Below, in pieces: positions 36,836 to 49,128 of a DNA stretch of 64,000 bases. The notes beneath the pieces were generated by a model. The model was given only the letters and a program-made list of their open reading frames with translations. It had not been told where the DNA came from and made no database searches. Source of the stretch: Azoarcus sp. (GTDB lineage Bacteria; Pseudomonadota; Gammaproteobacteria; Burkholderiales; Rhodocyclaceae); assembly GCA_030604735.1 (NCBI GenBank), contig JAUVVG010000006.1:1-64000 (forward strand), given 5' to 3'. Position numbers and translations under genes: made by a program. Numbering within the stretch: position 1 is the first letter of the stretch; the number at the start of each line of letters is the position of its first letter.

Positions 36836-37858
36836 TCAATCGACCTTTGGGTCTGCGAATTGTTGTTCGAGTGAGCGAACCCGATCCGACAACGAATCGA
36901 GGTGGCGCAGATGGGCGAAATTCCTGACCCAGTCTGCGTGCTTTTGTTGCGGGAGGCTGCCAGTATAGACGCCAGGCTGCCGGACCGATTTGGTGACCAG
37001 GGTTCCGGCCGAGATCACGACATCGTCACAGATCTCGAGATGTCCGATGATGCCTGCCTGCCCCCCTATCATGCAGCGCTCGCCTATCGTGGTGCTACCG
37101 GCGATCCCGACACAACCCGCGATCGCTGTCCTGGCCCCGACTCTGACGTTGTGAGCGATCTGGATCTGGTTGTCGAGCTTGACGCCGTCACCGATCACCG
37201 TGTCCTCCAGCGCGCCCCGGTCTATCGTCGTGTTGGCGCCGATCTCCACATCGTCGCCGATCACCACCCGACCGATCTGAGGGATCTTGACCCAGGAACC
37301 ATCGGGCTCCCTGGCGAAGCCGAATCCGTCTGCGCCGATGATTGCGCCGGAGTGGACAATGCAGTTTCTGCCCAGCTCGCAAGCGTGGTAAATCGAGACA
37401 TTCGCGTGCAGTACCGTGCCGGCGCCAATTCGGCTGCCACGGCCGATATGGCTACCGGGTCCGATCGCGACGTTCTCACCCATCGTCACGTCCGCGGCGA
37501 TCGTCACACCGGCCGCGATACTCGCCGAAGCCGGAATCACGCTGTGCACACAGGCAGACGGGTGCACCCCCGCAACGGGTCGCGCCGGCGGGTTGAAGAA
37601 ACGCGCAACGCGGGCGAAGAAAAGGTAGGGGTCCGGAGTGACGATACGCGGCAGGCTGGTTGCATCGCGTGCGGACGGTGCCACGATGACGGCCGAGGCG
37701 CGACAAGACGAAAGCCGGGAGAGATAACGTGGATTGGCCAGGAAAGCGAGATCGCCCTCTCCTGCTGCGTCCAACGTCGCAACCCGGCTCAGTCTGGTCG
37801 CCCCGTCTCCGAGCAACTCCCCGCCGAAACGGGCGACCAGTTCGTCGAGCCGAAACAT
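36836..37858 (-). CDS. lpxD: UDP-3-O-(3-hydroxyacyl)glucosamine N-acyltransferase
   Basis: 340 residues: an N-terminal uridine-binding domain, a long left-handed beta-helix of hexapeptide repeats, and a C-terminal helix. The catalytic His lies in the [10 protein letters not shown] repeat. Further blocks are [13 protein letters not shown] and [13 protein letters not shown]. The ATG at 37858 follows the Skp gene after 10 nt. Confidence 0.95.
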   Translation of the reverse strand: MFRLDELVARFGGELLGDGATRLSRVATLDAAGEGDLAFLANPRYLSRLSSCRASAVIVAPSARDATSLPRIVTPDPYLFFARVARFFNPPARPVAGVHPSACVHSVIPASASIAAGVTIAADVTMGENVAIGPGSHIGRGSRIGAGTVLHANVSIYHACELGRNCIVHSGAIIGADGFGFAREPDGSWVKIPQIGRVVIGDDVEIGANTTIDRGALEDTVIGDGVKLDNQIQIAHNVRVGARTAIAGCVGIAGSTTIGERCMIGGQAGIIGHLEICDDVVISAGTLVTKSVRQPGVYTGSLPQQKHADWVRNFAHLRHLDSLSDRVRSLEQQFADPKVD

Positions 37859-37868
37859 TCCAGCGCGA

Positions 37869-38372
37869 TCAGCGGCTCTGACCAAGCAACTTGATGACTT
37901 GCTCGGTGATGTCGATGCCAGGACTGGCGTACACCGCTTCCTGCAGAATCAGGTCGTACTTTTCATTCTCGGCGACCTGCTTGATCGCGAGGTTGGCACG
38001 ATCCAGCACCGACGCGAGCTCTTCATTGCGCCGCTGGTTCAGATCTTCGCGAAACTCGCGCTGCTTGCGCTGGAAGTCGCGATTCAGGTCGTTGAAGGTA
38101 CGCTCCTTGTTACGACGCTCGGTCTCGGCCATCGTCAAGGCATTTCGCTCCAGATCCTCTTGAAGCGCCTGCAACTCACGCGCCATGCGCTGCAATTCCT
38201 GGTCGCGCCGCTCGAACTCGCGCTCCAGCCTCTGCTGCGCCTGAACCGCGGGCGGCGCCTCACGCATGAGCCGGTCCGAATCGACGAAGCCGATCTTGGA
38301 CTGAGCCAGTGCGGCACCTGCCCCCATGCTCAGCATGGCGGCAACAAGAACGGGAAAAACACTCACTCTCAC
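37869..38372 (-). CDS. skp: Periplasmic chaperone Skp/OmpH
   Basis: A 167-residue secreted protein: signal peptide to about residue 23 (GAALA before Gln), then [11 protein letters not shown] and a long charged coiled coil (about 40-130) of RR/EE-rich sequence, typical of the Skp trimer arms. It escorts unfolded outer-membrane proteins to BamA, whose gene lies just upstream. The start is GTG, supported by a GGAGG site 5 bases before it. Confidence 0.92.
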   Translation of the reverse strand: MRVSVFPVLVAAMLSMGAGAALAQSKIGFVDSDRLMREAPPAVQAQQRLEREFERRDQELQRMARELQALQEDLERNALTMAETERRNKERTFNDLNRDFQRKQREFREDLNQRRNEELASVLDRANLAIKQVAENEKYDLILQEAVYASPGIDITEQVIKLLGQSR

Positions 38373-38407
38373 TTAAACCTCCAAGTCGGTCGGGCGCACC
38401 GGAATGA

Positions 38408-40729
38408 TTAAAATGTCGTGCCCAATTGAAACTGGAACCGCTGCGTATCGTCGTCCGCACCCTTCTTCAACGGCTGCGCCAGACTGAACTTCAACGGCCC
38501 GATTGGCGAACTCCACGAGAAGGCCACACCGGTACTGTAACGCATGTCGCCGAAACGCAATTTCTCGTCCTCCTGCCAGACATAACCGCCATCGACGAAG
38601 ACCGACATGCGGAAGGACCGGTCCATTCCCGATCCGGGCAGCGGGAAATAATACTCCGCATTCACGACCAGGCGGCGGTTGCCACCGATGGATTCACGAT
38701 CGCCGTCCGGGTTACGGATCTTCTGCCCCAGCGAGCTTTCCTCGTAGCCACGCACCGAACCGATACCGCCGGCGTAGAAGTTCTTGTAGAACGGCAAGGG
38801 TTTGCCACCGAAGCCCTTGGCCCAGCCGATTTCCGCGTTCAGCATCAGCGCTTCATCACGACGGATCGGGAACCAGTGTTGATACTGATAGGACGCCTTC
38901 ACGAAACGGAGTGATCCCGGCGGGATCGCCGATTCCGCGAATACGCGCTGATAGGAACCGGCACGCGGATAGATCAGGCTGTCGCGGGTATCCCGGGCCC
39001 AGCCCGCCGACGCGATCAGGCTGTTCACCGTCACCGTACCGACGCCACCACCACCACTCGGACCGAACTTGTTGTAGAAGTCCTGGTACAGCGCGGGGCT
39101 GTCTGCATAGGTCGTGATCTTCGTCCGATCGACCGCGAGACCAAAGTTGATCGCGTCGTCTTCCGCGATCGGATAGCCGAGACGGATGCCCGCGCCGCTG
39201 GAAACCGACTTGTAGCGGGCTACGGTAGAGATGTCGGACGGATCATAGGTACGATGATAGACATCGTAACCGAGACTGACTCCATCCACCGTGTAGTAGG
39301 GGTCGGTGAAGGACAGGGACAGCGTCCGTCCGGACTTGGCGGTGTTGATGCCCAGACCGAGCGACTTGCCGCTGCCGAAGAGGTTTTCCTGTGAAACCGA
39401 ACCCGACAGTACGACCTTTTCGGAACTGGAGAAACCGGCACCCAGCATCAGGTTGCCGGTGGGGCGCTCCTTGACCGTGAAATTGACATCAACCTGGTCG
39501 GTGGTACCCGGAACGGCCGGGGTCTGTACCGTCACCTCGTCGAAATAACCGAGACGATCGACCCGGGTACGGGAGCGGTTGATCTTCTCGGCGTCGTACC
39601 AGGCCCCCTCCATCTGGCGCATCTCGCGGCGTACCACCTCGTCGCGGGTCTTGGTATTGCCGCCGACGTTGATTCTGCGCACATAGACGCGACGACCCGG
39701 ATCGACGAAGATCGTAAACGCGACTTCGCGTGTTGCAGTGTCGACCTCCGGGGCAGCATTGACGTTGGCGAAGGCATAGCCCTCGTTGCCCAGACGGTCC
39801 ATCACCGCAGTCGTGGTCTCGGTCAGCGCCGCACGCGAGAACACGTCTCCGGGACGAATCTTGACCAGGGATTGATACTCCTCTTCCGGCAACACCAGAT
39901 CACCAGCGAAGCGCACCGCCGAAACGGTGTACATCTCGCCCTCGGTGATGTTGATCGTAATGTAGATGTCCCGTCTATCGGGCGTGATGGACACCTGGGT
40001 CGAGTCGATATTGAAATCGAGATAACCGCGATCGAGGTAGTAGGAACGCAGGTTCTCAAGATCGGCCGCGAGCTTCTGGCGAGAATATTGATCGTTCTTG
40101 GTGTACCAGGTGAGCCAGCCTGGCGTGCGCAACTGGAACAGCCCTTGCAAGGTCTTGTCCTTGATCGCCTGGTTGCCGACGATGTTGATCTGACGAATCT
40201 TGGCGATCGCACCTTCATCGACACTGAAATTGATCGCAACCCGATTGCGTTCGAGCGGCGTCACCGTGGTGATGACTTCCGCGGCGTATTTGCCTCGGCT
40301 CAGATACTGGCGCTTGAGTTCCTGCTCGGCCCGGTCGAGCAGTGCGCGATCGAATATGCGTGCCTCGGCCAGTCCGACTTCCCGCAGGCCGGCCTTCAAT
40401 ACCGCGGTATCGAACTCCTTGACCCCGGTAAAGGTGATATCCGAGATCGCCGGTCTTTCGTCGACCAGTACGACGATGACTTCGTCTTCGACCTCGATGC
40501 GGACATCGCTGAAGAAGCCCGTCGCGAACAGCCCGCGGATCGCGTCGGCCGCCTGGGATTCGGTGAAGGTCTCACCGACTCTGACCGGAAGGTAGTTGAA
40601 GACGGTACCCGCTTCGGTGCGCTGGATACCCTCCACCCTGATGTCCTTGACCACGAAGGGTTCGAACGCGAATGCCGGCGCTGCAACAAAAAGGGCTGTT
40701 ACCAGCCCGGTCAGAATTCTTTGTTTCAT
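38408..40729 (-). CDS. bamA: Outer-membrane protein assembly factor BamA
   Basis: A 773-residue Omp85 protein: signal peptide to about 22, five POTRA domains (about 23-425; first [20 protein letters not shown]) and a C-terminal beta-barrel ending in Phe. Loop-6 motif VRGYEE is at the expected site. It folds and inserts outer-membrane proteins. It sits between rseP and skp as in most proteobacteria. Confidence 0.96.
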   Translation of the reverse strand: MKQRILTGLVTALFVAAPAFAFEPFVVKDIRVEGIQRTEAGTVFNYLPVRVGETFTESQAADAIRGLFATGFFSDVRIEVEDEVIVVLVDERPAISDITFTGVKEFDTAVLKAGLREVGLAEARIFDRALLDRAEQELKRQYLSRGKYAAEVITTVTPLERNRVAINFSVDEGAIAKIRQINIVGNQAIKDKTLQGLFQLRTPGWLTWYTKNDQYSRQKLAADLENLRSYYLDRGYLDFNIDSTQVSITPDRRDIYITINITEGEMYTVSAVRFAGDLVLPEEEYQSLVKIRPGDVFSRAALTETTTAVMDRLGNEGYAFANVNAAPEVDTATREVAFTIFVDPGRRVYVRRINVGGNTKTRDEVVRREMRQMEGAWYDAEKINRSRTRVDRLGYFDEVTVQTPAVPGTTDQVDVNFTVKERPTGNLMLGAGFSSSEKVVLSGSVSQENLFGSGKSLGLGINTAKSGRTLSLSFTDPYYTVDGVSLGYDVYHRTYDPSDISTVARYKSVSSGAGIRLGYPIAEDDAINFGLAVDRTKITTYADSPALYQDFYNKFGPSGGGGVGTVTVNSLIASAGWARDTRDSLIYPRAGSYQRVFAESAIPPGSLRFVKASYQYQHWFPIRRDEALMLNAEIGWAKGFGGKPLPFYKNFYAGGIGSVRGYEESSLGQKIRNPDGDRESIGGNRRLVVNAEYYFPLPGSGMDRSFRMSVFVDGGYVWQEDEKLRFGDMRYSTGVAFSWSSPIGPLKFSLAQPLKKGADDDTQRFQFQLGTTF

Positions 40730-40736
40730 CCAGGTT

Positions 40737-42104
40737 TCAGCCAGAAATTAAACGCGTGATATCGTTATAGAAAGCGAATGCCATCAACATGACCAGAGCC
40801 ACCAGTCCGATCTGTTGCCCAATCTCCATGACCCGCTCGGAGACAGGTCCGCCCTTTATGATCTCGATCGTATAATACAGTAAATGCCCGCCATCCAGCA
40901 CCGGAATGGGAAGCAGGTTCAACACGCCCAGGCTGATGCTGATCAACGCGACGAAGCCCAGATAGTGGGCCCAGCCCAGCTTGGCGGTCTGCCCGGCGTA
41001 ATCCGCGATCGTCACCGGCCCGGAGATATTCTTCCACGACACGTCACCGGTGATCATGCGACCTATCATCTTCAGCGTCAGCACGCTGGTGTCCCAGGTC
41101 TTGGTCATCGCCTTGCCTATGCTTTCGATTGGACCGTAACTGACAATGGCGAACATCGCCGACCGACCTTCGGTCGGCTCCGCGACCGAAATGCCGATCC
41201 GGCCGATACGCACCCCGCCATCCTCGGTAGCATCCGGTGTCAGGCTCATTTCCACCACCGTCCCGTCACGGCGCACCTGGGCGGACAGCGGCACGCCCGG
41301 CCGTTCACGCACATACTCGACCAGTTCGACCCACGAATCGATCGGGACCCCGTCCAGCGCCACGACCTCGTCACCCGCAACGATGCCGGCACGCGCCGCG
41401 GCACTCCCCGACATCACCTGCCCGACCACCGGCAGGATATGCGGACGCCACGGCCTCAGTCCAATACGCTGGATCAAGTCGGTCTGACCATCATCGACCC
41501 GGACCCCGGCAAAATCGATCTGGCGGTAGGTTTCGACATTGCCCTCGGTTCTGACATGCAGGGTCACCGTGCGGCCGTCCAGTGCATGGCGCAGCAAGGA
41601 CCAGCGCAACTCGCTCCAGCTGCGAATGCCTTCATCATTGACGGCGAGCACGAGGTCGCCATCCTGGATTCCGCTCGTCGCCGCGAGCGTGCTGACCTCC
41701 GCGGTCAGCGCCAGGCGCGGCCTCAACTCTTCGGTCCCGGTGGCGAACAAGCCCCAATAGAGCACGATCGCCAGCAGGAAGTTGGCCAACGGGCCGGCCG
41801 CAACGATCGCAAAGCGGCGCCACACCGTTTGCCGGTTGAACGAGCGTGCGAGGTCTTCCTTGGGCACCTCGCCCTCGCGCTCGTCGAGCATCTTGACGTA
41901 GCCGCCGAGCGGGAAGGCCGCGATCGCCCATTCGGTCCGGTCGCGCCCTATGGTCCAGGTCAGCAGCGGCTTGCCGAACCCGACCGAAAAACGCAAGACC
42001 TTGACGCCGCACCAGCGGGCGACCAGATAGTGCCCCAACTCATGGAAGAAGATGAGCGCGCCCAGCGCCAGAACGAAGGGGACAATGTATTCGAGCAGAT
42101 TCAT
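40737..42104 (-). CDS. rseP: Site-2 protease RseP
   Basis: A 455-residue intramembrane zinc protease that releases sigma-E by cutting its anti-sigma factor. The HELGH zinc motif is at residues 21-25, two PDZ domains lie at about 115-300, and the third ligand is in [14 protein letters not shown]. Four membrane segments are visible. The ATG at 42104 shares one base with the dxr stop codon. Confidence 0.95.
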   Translation of the reverse strand: MNLLEYIVPFVLALGALIFFHELGHYLVARWCGVKVLRFSVGFGKPLLTWTIGRDRTEWAIAAFPLGGYVKMLDEREGEVPKEDLARSFNRQTVWRRFAIVAAGPLANFLLAIVLYWGLFATGTEELRPRLALTAEVSTLAATSGIQDGDLVLAVNDEGIRSWSELRWSLLRHALDGRTVTLHVRTEGNVETYRQIDFAGVRVDDGQTDLIQRIGLRPWRPHILPVVGQVMSGSAAARAGIVAGDEVVALDGVPIDSWVELVEYVRERPGVPLSAQVRRDGTVVEMSLTPDATEDGGVRIGRIGISVAEPTEGRSAMFAIVSYGPIESIGKAMTKTWDTSVLTLKMIGRMITGDVSWKNISGPVTIADYAGQTAKLGWAHYLGFVALISISLGVLNLLPIPVLDGGHLLYYTIEIIKGGPVSERVMEIGQQIGLVALVMLMAFAFYNDITRLISG

Positions 42105-43291
42105 CAAGGTTGCCGGGACAGAATTTCAGAAGATGCGATCGCGCGCGCTCGACCATCGGTTTCAAGAATGGCCTCGACCGATTCGACCGGAGAGTCGCCG
42201 GCGCGTTCAAGCGTTGCTGCGATCACGTCGGCAATCTGCATGAAACCGAGCCGACCGTCCAGGAACGCGGTCACCGCTTCCTCGTTGGCGGCATTCAGCA
42301 CTGCGGCCGCAGCGCCGCCGGCGCGAAGGGCCTGATAGGCGAGTGACAGACAAGGAAAGCGGACGAGATCCGCCGGCTCGAAGGTCAGCTTGGCGATCTC
42401 GAACAAATCCAGCGACCGTACCCCGGCGTCGATCCGCTCGGGGTAGGCGAGTGCATGTGCAATCGGTGTGCGCATGTCCGGATTGCCGAGTTGGGCGATG
42501 ACCGAGCCATCGACATATTCCACCATGGAGTGGATCACGCTCTGCGGATGGATGACGACATCGATCAGCTCCGCCGGCGCACCGAACAGCCAGTGCGCTT
42601 CGATGACCTCCAGGCCCTTGTTCATCATGGTCGCCGAATCGACCGAGATCTTGCGCCCCATCACCCAGTTGGGGTGTGCGCAGGCCTGCTCCGGTGTGAC
42701 CGCATCGAGGCTGTCGAGCGGTGCTGTCCGGAACGGCCCACCCGACGCGGTCAGCATGATGCGACGCACGCCCGAAGCACCGAGCTCACGGCCAAAGGTG
42801 TGCGGGAGTGACTGAAAAACCGCATTGTGCTCGCTGTCGATCGGCAACAGTCGCGCCCCGTTCTGTGCGACCGCGTTCATGAAAAGCTGGCCCGACAGGA
42901 CCAGCGCTTCCTTGTTCGCAAGCAGCACACGCTTGCCGGCTTGCGCGGCGGCAAGGGTCGGAAGCAAACCGGCGGCACCGACGATGGCTGCCATCACCGT
43001 ATCGACTTCGGAATGCTCGGCAAGCTCGACCAGTGCCTGGGCACCCTGCAATACCTCGGTTGGACAACCGGCCTGCGTCAGCCGAGCGCGAAGCTCGTCG
43101 GCATCGGCTTCCCGGCTCATCACGGCATAGCGTGGCCGAAATTGTTCGCAGAGCTCGAACAATCGGCCAACCTGAGCATGGGCGGTCAGCGCGAAGGCTT
43201 CGAAGCGTTCAGGGTGACGCGCAATGACGTCGAGCGTGCTGCGCCCAATAGAACCGGTGGCGCCGAATACGACGATGCGACTGCGACTCAT
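42104..43291 (-). CDS. dxr: 1-deoxy-D-xylulose 5-phosphate reductoisomerase
   Basis: A 395-residue NADPH enzyme making 2-C-methyl-D-erythritol 4-phosphate, the step before IspD. NADPH-binding GATGSIG is at residues 10-16. ANKEALV, the metal-binding block [13 protein letters not shown], and ASGGPFR are present. It lies between cdsA and rseP, the arrangement typical of betaproteobacteria. Confidence 0.96.
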   Translation of the reverse strand: MSRSRIVVFGATGSIGRSTLDVIARHPERFEAFALTAHAQVGRLFELCEQFRPRYAVMSREADADELRARLTQAGCPTEVLQGAQALVELAEHSEVDTVMAAIVGAAGLLPTLAAAQAGKRVLLANKEALVLSGQLFMNAVAQNGARLLPIDSEHNAVFQSLPHTFGRELGASGVRRIMLTASGGPFRTAPLDSLDAVTPEQACAHPNWVMGRKISVDSATMMNKGLEVIEAHWLFGAPAELIDVVIHPQSVIHSMVEYVDGSVIAQLGNPDMRTPIAHALAYPERIDAGVRSLDLFEIAKLTFEPADLVRFPCLSLAYQALRAGGAAAAVLNAANEEAVTAFLDGRLGFMQIADVIAATLERAGDSPVESVEAILETDGRARAIASSEILSRQP

Positions 43292-43304
43292 CTGCCCATG
43301 CCTT

Positions 43305-44132
43305 TCAGATCAACCACCATGTCACGATCAATGCAGTCACGGGCACCGCCGAGGTGATGCTGTCGATACGATCTAGAATACCGCCGTGTCCGGGCAGCAA
43401 GTTGCCGCTATCCTTTATGCCGGCCTGGCGCTTTAGCAGCGACTCGAACAAATCCCCGATGATGCTCACCGCGGTGAACAACACCAGCAGCGGCAATAAC
43501 CAGATCAGAGCAGTCGAACCGACAGACATCAGCGGCCACGCCCACGACAGGATTACGCCGACCAGCATGACCCCGACCGCAGCACCGGCAGCCCCTTCCC
43601 AGGTCTTCCCCGGGCTGATCGTCGGCGCGAGCTTGGTCCGCCCGAACGTGCGCCCGGTGAAATAGGCGGCGATGTCAGCGACCCATACCAGCACCAGAAT
43701 TCCAAGCAGCAAGGTGGCATCGATGGAACGCAGGTGCGCGAGCGCAAGCGCAGGCGGAACGAGCACGATGACCCCCACGGTCAACTGCAAGGAGCGGGAG
43801 TTCATCGTCCATTTTCGGGCAAGCCAGACCGGGATCACCGCCAACCAGAACAGTGCGCTGAGCACATAGGCGACGGCGGTCACCGGTCCGAGACCGGCAT
43901 TCAGATCGGACAGTCCAGCGAGCAGCCCGCACACGAAGGCCGCGATCCCGATCGCGATCGCGTAAATAATCCGGACCGGCTTGCGCAGGTCCGCCATACC
44001 GCCCCACTCCCACGCGCCCCCGCCGGAGACGAGGGCCACCAGCAGCAGCCACCCGGGTTGAGGGAGATAGAACAACGCCGACAGGAATCCCGCGAGCAGG
44101 ACGATCGCGGTCAATACCCTTTGCTTGAGCAT
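43305..44132 (-). CDS. cdsA: Phosphatidate cytidylyltransferase
   Basis: A 275-residue membrane enzyme making CDP-diacylglycerol from phosphatidic acid and CTP. About eight hydrophobic segments precede the C-terminal CDS signature [22 protein letters not shown] is also typical. The start ATG at 44132 shares one base with the uppS stop codon. Confidence 0.94.
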   Translation of the reverse strand: MLKQRVLTAIVLLAGFLSALFYLPQPGWLLLVALVSGGGAWEWGGMADLRKPVRIIYAIAIGIAAFVCGLLAGLSDLNAGLGPVTAVAYVLSALFWLAVIPVWLARKWTMNSRSLQLTVGVIVLVPPALALAHLRSIDATLLLGILVLVWVADIAAYFTGRTFGRTKLAPTISPGKTWEGAAGAAVGVMLVGVILSWAWPLMSVGSTALIWLLPLLVLFTAVSIIGDLFESLLKRQAGIKDSGNLLPGHGGILDRIDSITSAVPVTALIVTWWLI

Positions 44133-44950
44133 CAGGCCCGCCCGCCGCCGGACTGGTGGGCCAGCGTGGTGCTTGCCGCCGAGCCCGCCTTGATCGCTTC
44201 CCTGAGTTGCTCGCTGGTGCGGCCGAAACGGCGCTCGCGCGTACAGTAGGAGTCGATCGCGGCATCCAGCGCGGCCTCGTCGAACTCGGGCCACAAGGTG
44301 TCGGTGAAATAGAGTTCCGTATAGGCGAGCTGCCACAGCAAAAAGTTGCTGATACGCTTCTCTCCGCCGGTCCGGATGAACAGATCGGGCTCAGGTCCGT
44401 AGTTCATCGCCAGTTCCGCGCTCAAATCCTCTTCACTGAAACCGCTGCGCCGCTCGGGGTGCTTTTCCAGCATGCGGTCTATGGCTTGCAGAATGTCCCA
44501 GCGACCGCCGTAATTGGCTGCGATGGTCAGATTCATCCGGGCATTCTTGCGGGTGCGGGCTTCCGCGTCATGAATGAGTGCGACCAGCGCCGGGTCGAAA
44601 CGGGCGAGGTCACCGATCACCCGGAACCGGATCCCGTTTTCGTGCAGCCTGTCGACCTCCTTTTGCAAGGCGCGCAGAAAAAGCTGCATCAGAAACGAAA
44701 CCTCGTCTGCCGGTCGGCGCCAGTTCTCGGAGCTGAACGCGAACAGGGTCAAATGGGATACGCCGCGTTCCATGCAGGCGCGAATCACGGTACGAACCGA
44801 CTCTACTCCGCGCCGATGGCCCGCGACACGCGGCATGAGCCGCTTGCGTGCCCAACGGCCATTGCCATCCATGATGATCGCGATGTGGCGGGGCACTGCC
44901 GAAATTTCCGGTACTTCACGGGTAGAACTGGTGAAGGCAGTATCCGCCAT
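44132..44950 (-). CDS. uppS: Undecaprenyl diphosphate synthase
   Basis: A 272-residue cis-prenyltransferase that extends FPP to the C55 carrier for peptidoglycan and [13 protein letters not shown] with catalytic D28, [11 protein letters not shown] and [15 protein letters not shown] are present. About 20 N-terminal and 20 C-terminal residues exceed the E. coli protein. Overlaps cdsA by one base. Confidence 0.95.
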   Translation of the reverse strand: MADTAFTSSTREVPEISAVPRHIAIIMDGNGRWARKRLMPRVAGHRRGVESVRTVIRACMERGVSHLTLFAFSSENWRRPADEVSFLMQLFLRALQKEVDRLHENGIRFRVIGDLARFDPALVALIHDAEARTRKNARMNLTIAANYGGRWDILQAIDRMLEKHPERRSGFSEEDLSAELAMNYGPEPDLFIRTGGEKRISNFLLWQLAYTELYFTDTLWPEFDEAALDAAIDSYCTRERRFGRTSEQLREAIKAGSAASTTLAHQSGGGRA

Positions 44951-44997
44951 GATCTTTCCCCTCGAATGACCGGATATGGAAGCAGAGATCCGGCGGA

Positions 44998-45555
44998 TCA
45001 GATCTGCATCAGCTCTTGCTCTTTCTCCGCCAGCATCTTGTCGATCTCGGCGACATACTTGTCGGTCAGCTTCTGGCTCGCGTCCTGTCCGCGACGATCG
45101 TCGTCTTCGGAAATGAGCTTGTCCTTGACCGCATCCTTCAGTTGCTGATTCGCGTCGCGGCGCAGATTGCGCACTGCGACCTTGGCGGTTTCGCCCTCAT
45201 GACGAACGACCTTGGTCAGGTCGCGCCGGCGCTCTTCGGTCAAAGGCGGCATCGGCACGCGAATCAGCTCGCCCTGGTTGCTCGGATTCAAACCGAGATC
45301 GCTGTCACGGATGGCCTTCTCGACCTTGGACAGCATCGGCTTTTCCCACGGCTGGACGCCAATGGTACGGGCATCGATCAACGTGACGTTGGCAATCTGG
45401 TTCACCGGTACCATGCTTCCGTAGTACTCGACCATGACATGGTCGAGAATGCCGGTATGCGCGCGTCCTGTACGCACCTTTTGCAGATCGGCCTTGAGCA
45501 CCTCGACCGATTTTTGCATCTTCTGCTCGATCGTCTTGTTCAAATCGGAAATCAT
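44998..45555 (-). CDS. frr: Ribosome recycling factor
   Basis: A 185-residue factor that splits post-termination ribosomes with EF-G. It has the standard length and blocks: [44 protein letters not shown] and [10 protein letters not shown]. The ATG at 45555 is fixed by the family N-terminus. Confidence 0.96.
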   Translation of the reverse strand: MISDLNKTIEQKMQKSVEVLKADLQKVRTGRAHTGILDHVMVEYYGSMVPVNQIANVTLIDARTIGVQPWEKPMLSKVEKAIRDSDLGLNPSNQGELIRVPMPPLTEERRRDLTKVVRHEGETAKVAVRNLRRDANQQLKDAVKDKLISEDDDRRGQDASQKLTDKYVAEIDKMLAEKEQELMQI

Positions 45556-45565
45556 GGTCGAATCC

Positions 45566-46285
45566 TCAGGAATGGACCAAGGTACCCTCGTCCTCACCGA
45601 GCACGACCCGCTTGAGCGCGCCGGGTTTGAAGATCGAGAACACGTTGATCGGTAGTTTCTGGTCACGGCACAGGGCAAACGCGGTCGAGTCGAGCACCGC
45701 GAGATTCCGCCCTATCGCCTCGTCGAAGCTAATGCGATGGTAACGCTGCGCGTCCGGATCCTTCTTGGGATCCGCGGTGTAGACGCCATCCACCTTGGTC
45801 GCCTTGAGCACGATTTGCGCACCCATTTCCGATCCGCGCAGTGCGGCCGCGGTATCGGTGGTGAAGAAGGGGTTACCGGTGCCGGCGGCAAAGATCACGA
45901 TACGACCTTCTTCCAGGTGACGGATCGCCCTGCCCCGGATATACGGCTCGACCACCTGATCGATGCGCAAGGCCGACTGCACCCGAGCCTCGAGGTCCGC
46001 CCGTTGCATCGCGTCGGACAAGGCCATCGCGTTCATTACGGTCGCGAGCATGCCCATGTAGTCGGCGGTCGCCCGGTCCATGCCGGACGACGCGCCCTTC
46101 ATGCCGCGAAAGATGTTGCCCCCGCCGATGACGACGCCGACCTGCACACCCAGCTTGACCACCTCGGCGATCTCCGAAACGATGCGGCTCACCACATCCT
46201 CGTTGATCCCGTAGGCGTCCTCGCCCATCAGGGCTTCGCCCGAGAGCTTGAGCATGATGCGCTTGTAGGCGGCGACGGCGGTCAT
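45566..46285 (-). CDS. pyrH: Uridylate kinase
   Basis: A 239-residue UMP kinase of the amino-acid-kinase fold. [29 protein letters not shown] and the [12 protein letters not shown] block are all conserved. It starts 9 bases after tsf on the minus strand. Confidence 0.96.
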   Translation of the reverse strand: MTAVAAYKRIMLKLSGEALMGEDAYGINEDVVSRIVSEIAEVVKLGVQVGVVIGGGNIFRGMKGASSGMDRATADYMGMLATVMNAMALSDAMQRADLEARVQSALRIDQVVEPYIRGRAIRHLEEGRIVIFAAGTGNPFFTTDTAAALRGSEMGAQIVLKATKVDGVYTADPKKDPDAQRYHRISFDEAIGRNLAVLDSTAFALCRDQKLPINVFSIFKPGALKRVVLGEDEGTLVHS

Positions 46286-46294
46286 GGCGACTCC

Positions 46295-47185
46295 TTACTT
46301 CTGCGCGGCGGCCGCGGCCTGCTCGGCCACTTCGGCGGCGAAGTCGGTGACCTTCTTCTCGATGCCTTCACCGACGATGAACAGCACGAAGCTGGGCACC
46401 GAGGCGCCCTTGGCCTTGAGGAGGGCTTCGATGGTCTGCTTGTCGTCCTTGACGAAGGGCTGGCCGAGCAGGGTCACTTCCTTCAGGAACTTCTGCACCG
46501 TACCGTCGGCGATCTTGTCGAGCATCGCTTCCGGCTTGCCGGCTTCGCGCGCCTTCTCGATCGCGATACGGCGTTCGGCTTCGATCAGGTCCTGCGACAC
46601 GCCGGTCGAATCCAGCGACTTCGGCTTGGAAGCGGCGATATGCATCGCCAGGTCCTTGGCCAGTTGCTCGTCGCCACCGACCACATCCACGAGTACGCCG
46701 ATCTTGGCGCCGGCGTGAACATAGCTGGCGACCTGACCCTTGGCTTCGATACGGGCAAAGCGACGGATGCTCATGTTCTCGCCGATCTTGCCGATCAACG
46801 CGGTACGAATAGCCTCAACGGATTGGCCACCGATCTCGAGCGCGGACAGTGCGGCCACATCGGCCGGGTTGTTACGCGCGACCATCTCGGCCAGTTGCGC
46901 AGCCAGTGCGATGAAGTCATCGTTCTTGGCGACGAAGTCGGTCTCGCAGTTCAGCTCGACCATCGCAGCCAGCTTGCCATCGGCGGACAGGTAGGTGCCG
47001 ACGATGCCCTCGGCGGTGACGCGGGCAGCGGCCTTGGAGGCCTTGTTGCCCAGCTTGACCCGCAGGATCTCTTCGGCCTTGGCGAGATCGCCGTCGGCTT
47101 CGGTCAGTGCCTTCTTGCACTCCATCATCGGCGCGTCGGTCTTCTCGCGCAGTTCCTTGACCATGCTTGCGGTAATAGCCGCCAT
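46295..47185 (-). CDS. tsf: Elongation factor Ts
   Basis: A 296-residue guanine-nucleotide exchange factor for EF-Tu. The N-terminal [17 protein letters not shown], the TDFVAKN motif contacting EF-Tu, and the C-terminal module ([11 protein letters not shown]) are present. The ATG at 47185 follows the rpsB-tsf spacer. Confidence 0.96.
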   Translation of the reverse strand: MAAITASMVKELREKTDAPMMECKKALTEADGDLAKAEEILRVKLGNKASKAAARVTAEGIVGTYLSADGKLAAMVELNCETDFVAKNDDFIALAAQLAEMVARNNPADVAALSALEIGGQSVEAIRTALIGKIGENMSIRRFARIEAKGQVASYVHAGAKIGVLVDVVGGDEQLAKDLAMHIAASKPKSLDSTGVSQDLIEAERRIAIEKAREAGKPEAMLDKIADGTVQKFLKEVTLLGQPFVKDDKQTIEALLKAKGASVPSFVLFIVGEGIEKKVTDFAAEVAEQAAAAAQK

Positions 47186-47228
47186 GCTAACTCCTGAAAT
47201 CAGTTTGCTTGATTCAAAGACAACTCGA

Positions 47229-47250
47229 CTCCGGGACCAGGGCCCCGGAG
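47229..47250 (-). terminator. Attenuator-like hairpin between rpsB and tsf
   Basis: CTCCGGG and CCCGGAG form a perfect seven-pair stem around an eight-base loop, 8 nt after the rpsB stop codon. The downstream sequence has only TTGTCTTT, so read-through is expected. A partial terminator in this spacer is known in E. coli. Confidence 0.5.
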
Positions 47251-47258
47251 GAGAACAC

Positions 47259-48014
47259 TCAGGCCTGCTCGTCGGAGGACTCTTCCTCGACTTCGACGAA
47301 CTCGTCCGACCCGGCTGCGACGATGTCCTGCAGCGCCATGCTACGGCCTTCCAGCACCGCATCGGCGACGCCACGGGCGTAGAGACGAATTGCGCGCGAG
47401 GAGTCGTCGTTACCCGGAATCAGGTAATCGACACCTTCCGGCGAGTGGTTGGTATCGACCACTGCGATGACCGGTATCCCGAGCTTCTGCGCTTCGGTGA
47501 TGGCAATCTTGTGGTAGCCGACGTCGATGACGAACAAGGCATCCGGCAGGCCGCCCATGTCCTTGATGCCACCGATGCTCTTCTGCAGCTTTTCCATTTC
47601 GCGCGAAGCCATCAGCGCTTCTTTCTTGGAAAGGCGATCGAACGAACCGTCTTCGGCCATCACTTCCATTTCCTTCAGGCGCTTGATCGACTGCTTGACC
47701 GTCTTGAAGTTGGTCAGCATGCCGCCCAGCCAGCGCTCGTCGACAAACGGCATACCGGCACGACGCGCCTCTTCGGCAACGATTTCACGGGCCTGGCGCT
47801 TGGTACCGACGAACATCACGGTGCCACGATTGGCGGAAAGCTTGCGGATGTAGTCCATGGCTTCCAGATACTTGGCCATGGTCTTTTCGAGATTGACGAT
47901 GTGGATCTTGTTGCGCTGGCCAAAGATATAGGGGGCCATGCGCGGATTCCAGAAACGGGTCTGGTGACCGAAATGGACGCCCGCTTCGAGCATCTGACGC
48001 ATTGTGACTGACAT
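47259..48014 (-). CDS. rpsB: 30S ribosomal protein S2
   Basis: 251 residues of ribosomal protein S2: [29 protein letters not shown]-type block MFVGTKRQA, and [18 protein letters not shown]. The acidic C-terminus is typical. It heads the rpsB-tsf-pyrH-frr run. Confidence 0.97.
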   Translation of the reverse strand: MSVTMRQMLEAGVHFGHQTRFWNPRMAPYIFGQRNKIHIVNLEKTMAKYLEAMDYIRKLSANRGTVMFVGTKRQAREIVAEEARRAGMPFVDERWLGGMLTNFKTVKQSIKRLKEMEVMAEDGSFDRLSKKEALMASREMEKLQKSIGGIKDMGGLPDALFVIDVGYHKIAITEAQKLGIPVIAVVDTNHSPEGVDYLIPGNDDSSRAIRLYARGVADAVLEGRSMALQDIVAAGSDEFVEVEEESSDEQA

Positions 48015-48302
48015 GAATACGACTCCGATTACAAAGGGTTTGACCTCCGCTCGACATGATTGCCTTGGCAATCCGTACCGCAACCAGCCAAGATGCCGGG
48101 TGCGGACCCTTCCGGTGCATTGCCGAGCGTGTGGATTTTGCCCACTCAACGCGAGCGGACAAGCCTGCGATTATAGCCTCACGGTGCGTGTATACTCAAG
48201 GCTGACAGGTCGGAACGCGGTACCGCATAGCGGCCCGCAGCAATCGACACCCTATGTACATCCAAAACGACGAGCGGAGTTTCGCTCCAGCATGGCCAGA
48301 TA
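48015..48302. promoter_or_regulatory. Divergent rpsB-map spacer, including rpsB leader
   Basis: This 288-base gap contains no gene. From the predicted RNA start near 48163 the rpsB leader is about 148 nt, long enough for the S2 autoregulatory structure known in other proteobacteria; I did not fold it. No equally good promoter for map was found. Confidence 0.5.
48170..48199 (-). promoter_or_regulatory. Strong sigma-70 promoter of rpsB
   Basis: On the minus strand TTGAGT (48199-48194), an 18-base spacer, and a perfect TATAAT (48175-48170). This is the best promoter match in the window, as expected for ribosomal genes. Confidence 0.75.
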
Positions 48303-49124
48303 ATGAGTATCACACCCAAGACCCCCGCAGAAATCGAGAAGATGCGCGTCGCCGGACGGCTCGCGTCGGAAGTGCTCGACTACATCACACCCCATGTCCG
48401 GCCCGGCGTGACGACCGAAGAACTCGATCGTCTTTGCCACGACTACATGGTCAATGTCCAGCAGACCATTCCCGCGCCGTTGAACTACGCGCCGCCGGGC
48501 TACACCCCCTACCCCAAGTCGATCTGTTCGTCGGTCAATCACCAGGTCTGCCATGGCATTCCCGGCCCCAAGGCGTTGAAGAAGGGCGATATCGTCAATC
48601 TCGACATCACCGTGATCAAGGATGGCTTCCATGGCGACACCAGCCGGATGTTCCTGGTCGGAGGTGAGGGCGCCGCCAGCATCCTCGCCAAGCGCCTGTG
48701 CCACGTGACCTTCGAATGCCTGTGGGTGGGCATCGCCGCGGTTCGTCCCGGCGCGCGCCTGGGCGACATCGGCCAGGCGATCCAGAAGCACGCCGAAGGC
48801 AATGGTTTCTCGGTGGTGCGCGAGTTCTGCGGGCACGGCATCGGGGCGAAGTTCCATGAAGAGCCGCAAGTGCTCCACTACGGCAAGGCGGGAACCGGGG
48901 TCGAACTGATCCCCGGCATGACCTTCACCATCGAACCGATGATCAACGCAGGCAAGGCGGCGATTTCGGAGTTGCCCGACGGTTGGACCATCGTCACCAA
49001 GGACCGGAGCCTGTCGGCCCAGTTCGAGCATACGATTCTCGTAACCGAGACCGGCGTGGACGTACTCACCCGATCGGCGGCCTGCCCGCCCCCACCCCCC
49101 TCGGTTGCACACCTGTTCGTGTAA
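48303..49124 (+). CDS. map: Methionine aminopeptidase, type I
   Basis: A 273-residue enzyme that removes N-terminal methionine. Metal ligands are the two Asp in NLDITVIKDGFHGDTSRMF, His in CGHGIG, Glu in TIEPMI and Glu in QFEHTILV. The last 20 residues, rich in Pro (PPPPPS), extend past the normal end and look like a non-conserved tail. glnD begins 4 bases later. Confidence 0.95.
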   Translation: MSITPKTPAEIEKMRVAGRLASEVLDYITPHVRPGVTTEELDRLCHDYMVNVQQTIPAPLNYAPPGYTPYPKSICSSVNHQVCHGIPGPKALKKGDIVNLDITVIKDGFHGDTSRMFLVGGEGAASILAKRLCHVTFECLWVGIAAVRPGARLGDIGQAIQKHAEGNGFSVVREFCGHGIGAKFHEEPQVLHYGKAGTGVELIPGMTFTIEPMINAGKAAISELPDGWTIVTKDRSLSAQFEHTILVTETGVDVLTRSAACPPPPPSVAHLFV

Positions 49125-49128
49125 AGAC

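Noticed and set aside
45737-47197. A 486-codon open frame antisense to pyrH and tsf
   Set aside because: It spans two certain genes and their spacer on the other strand and looks like His/Gly/Leu-rich shadow sequence.
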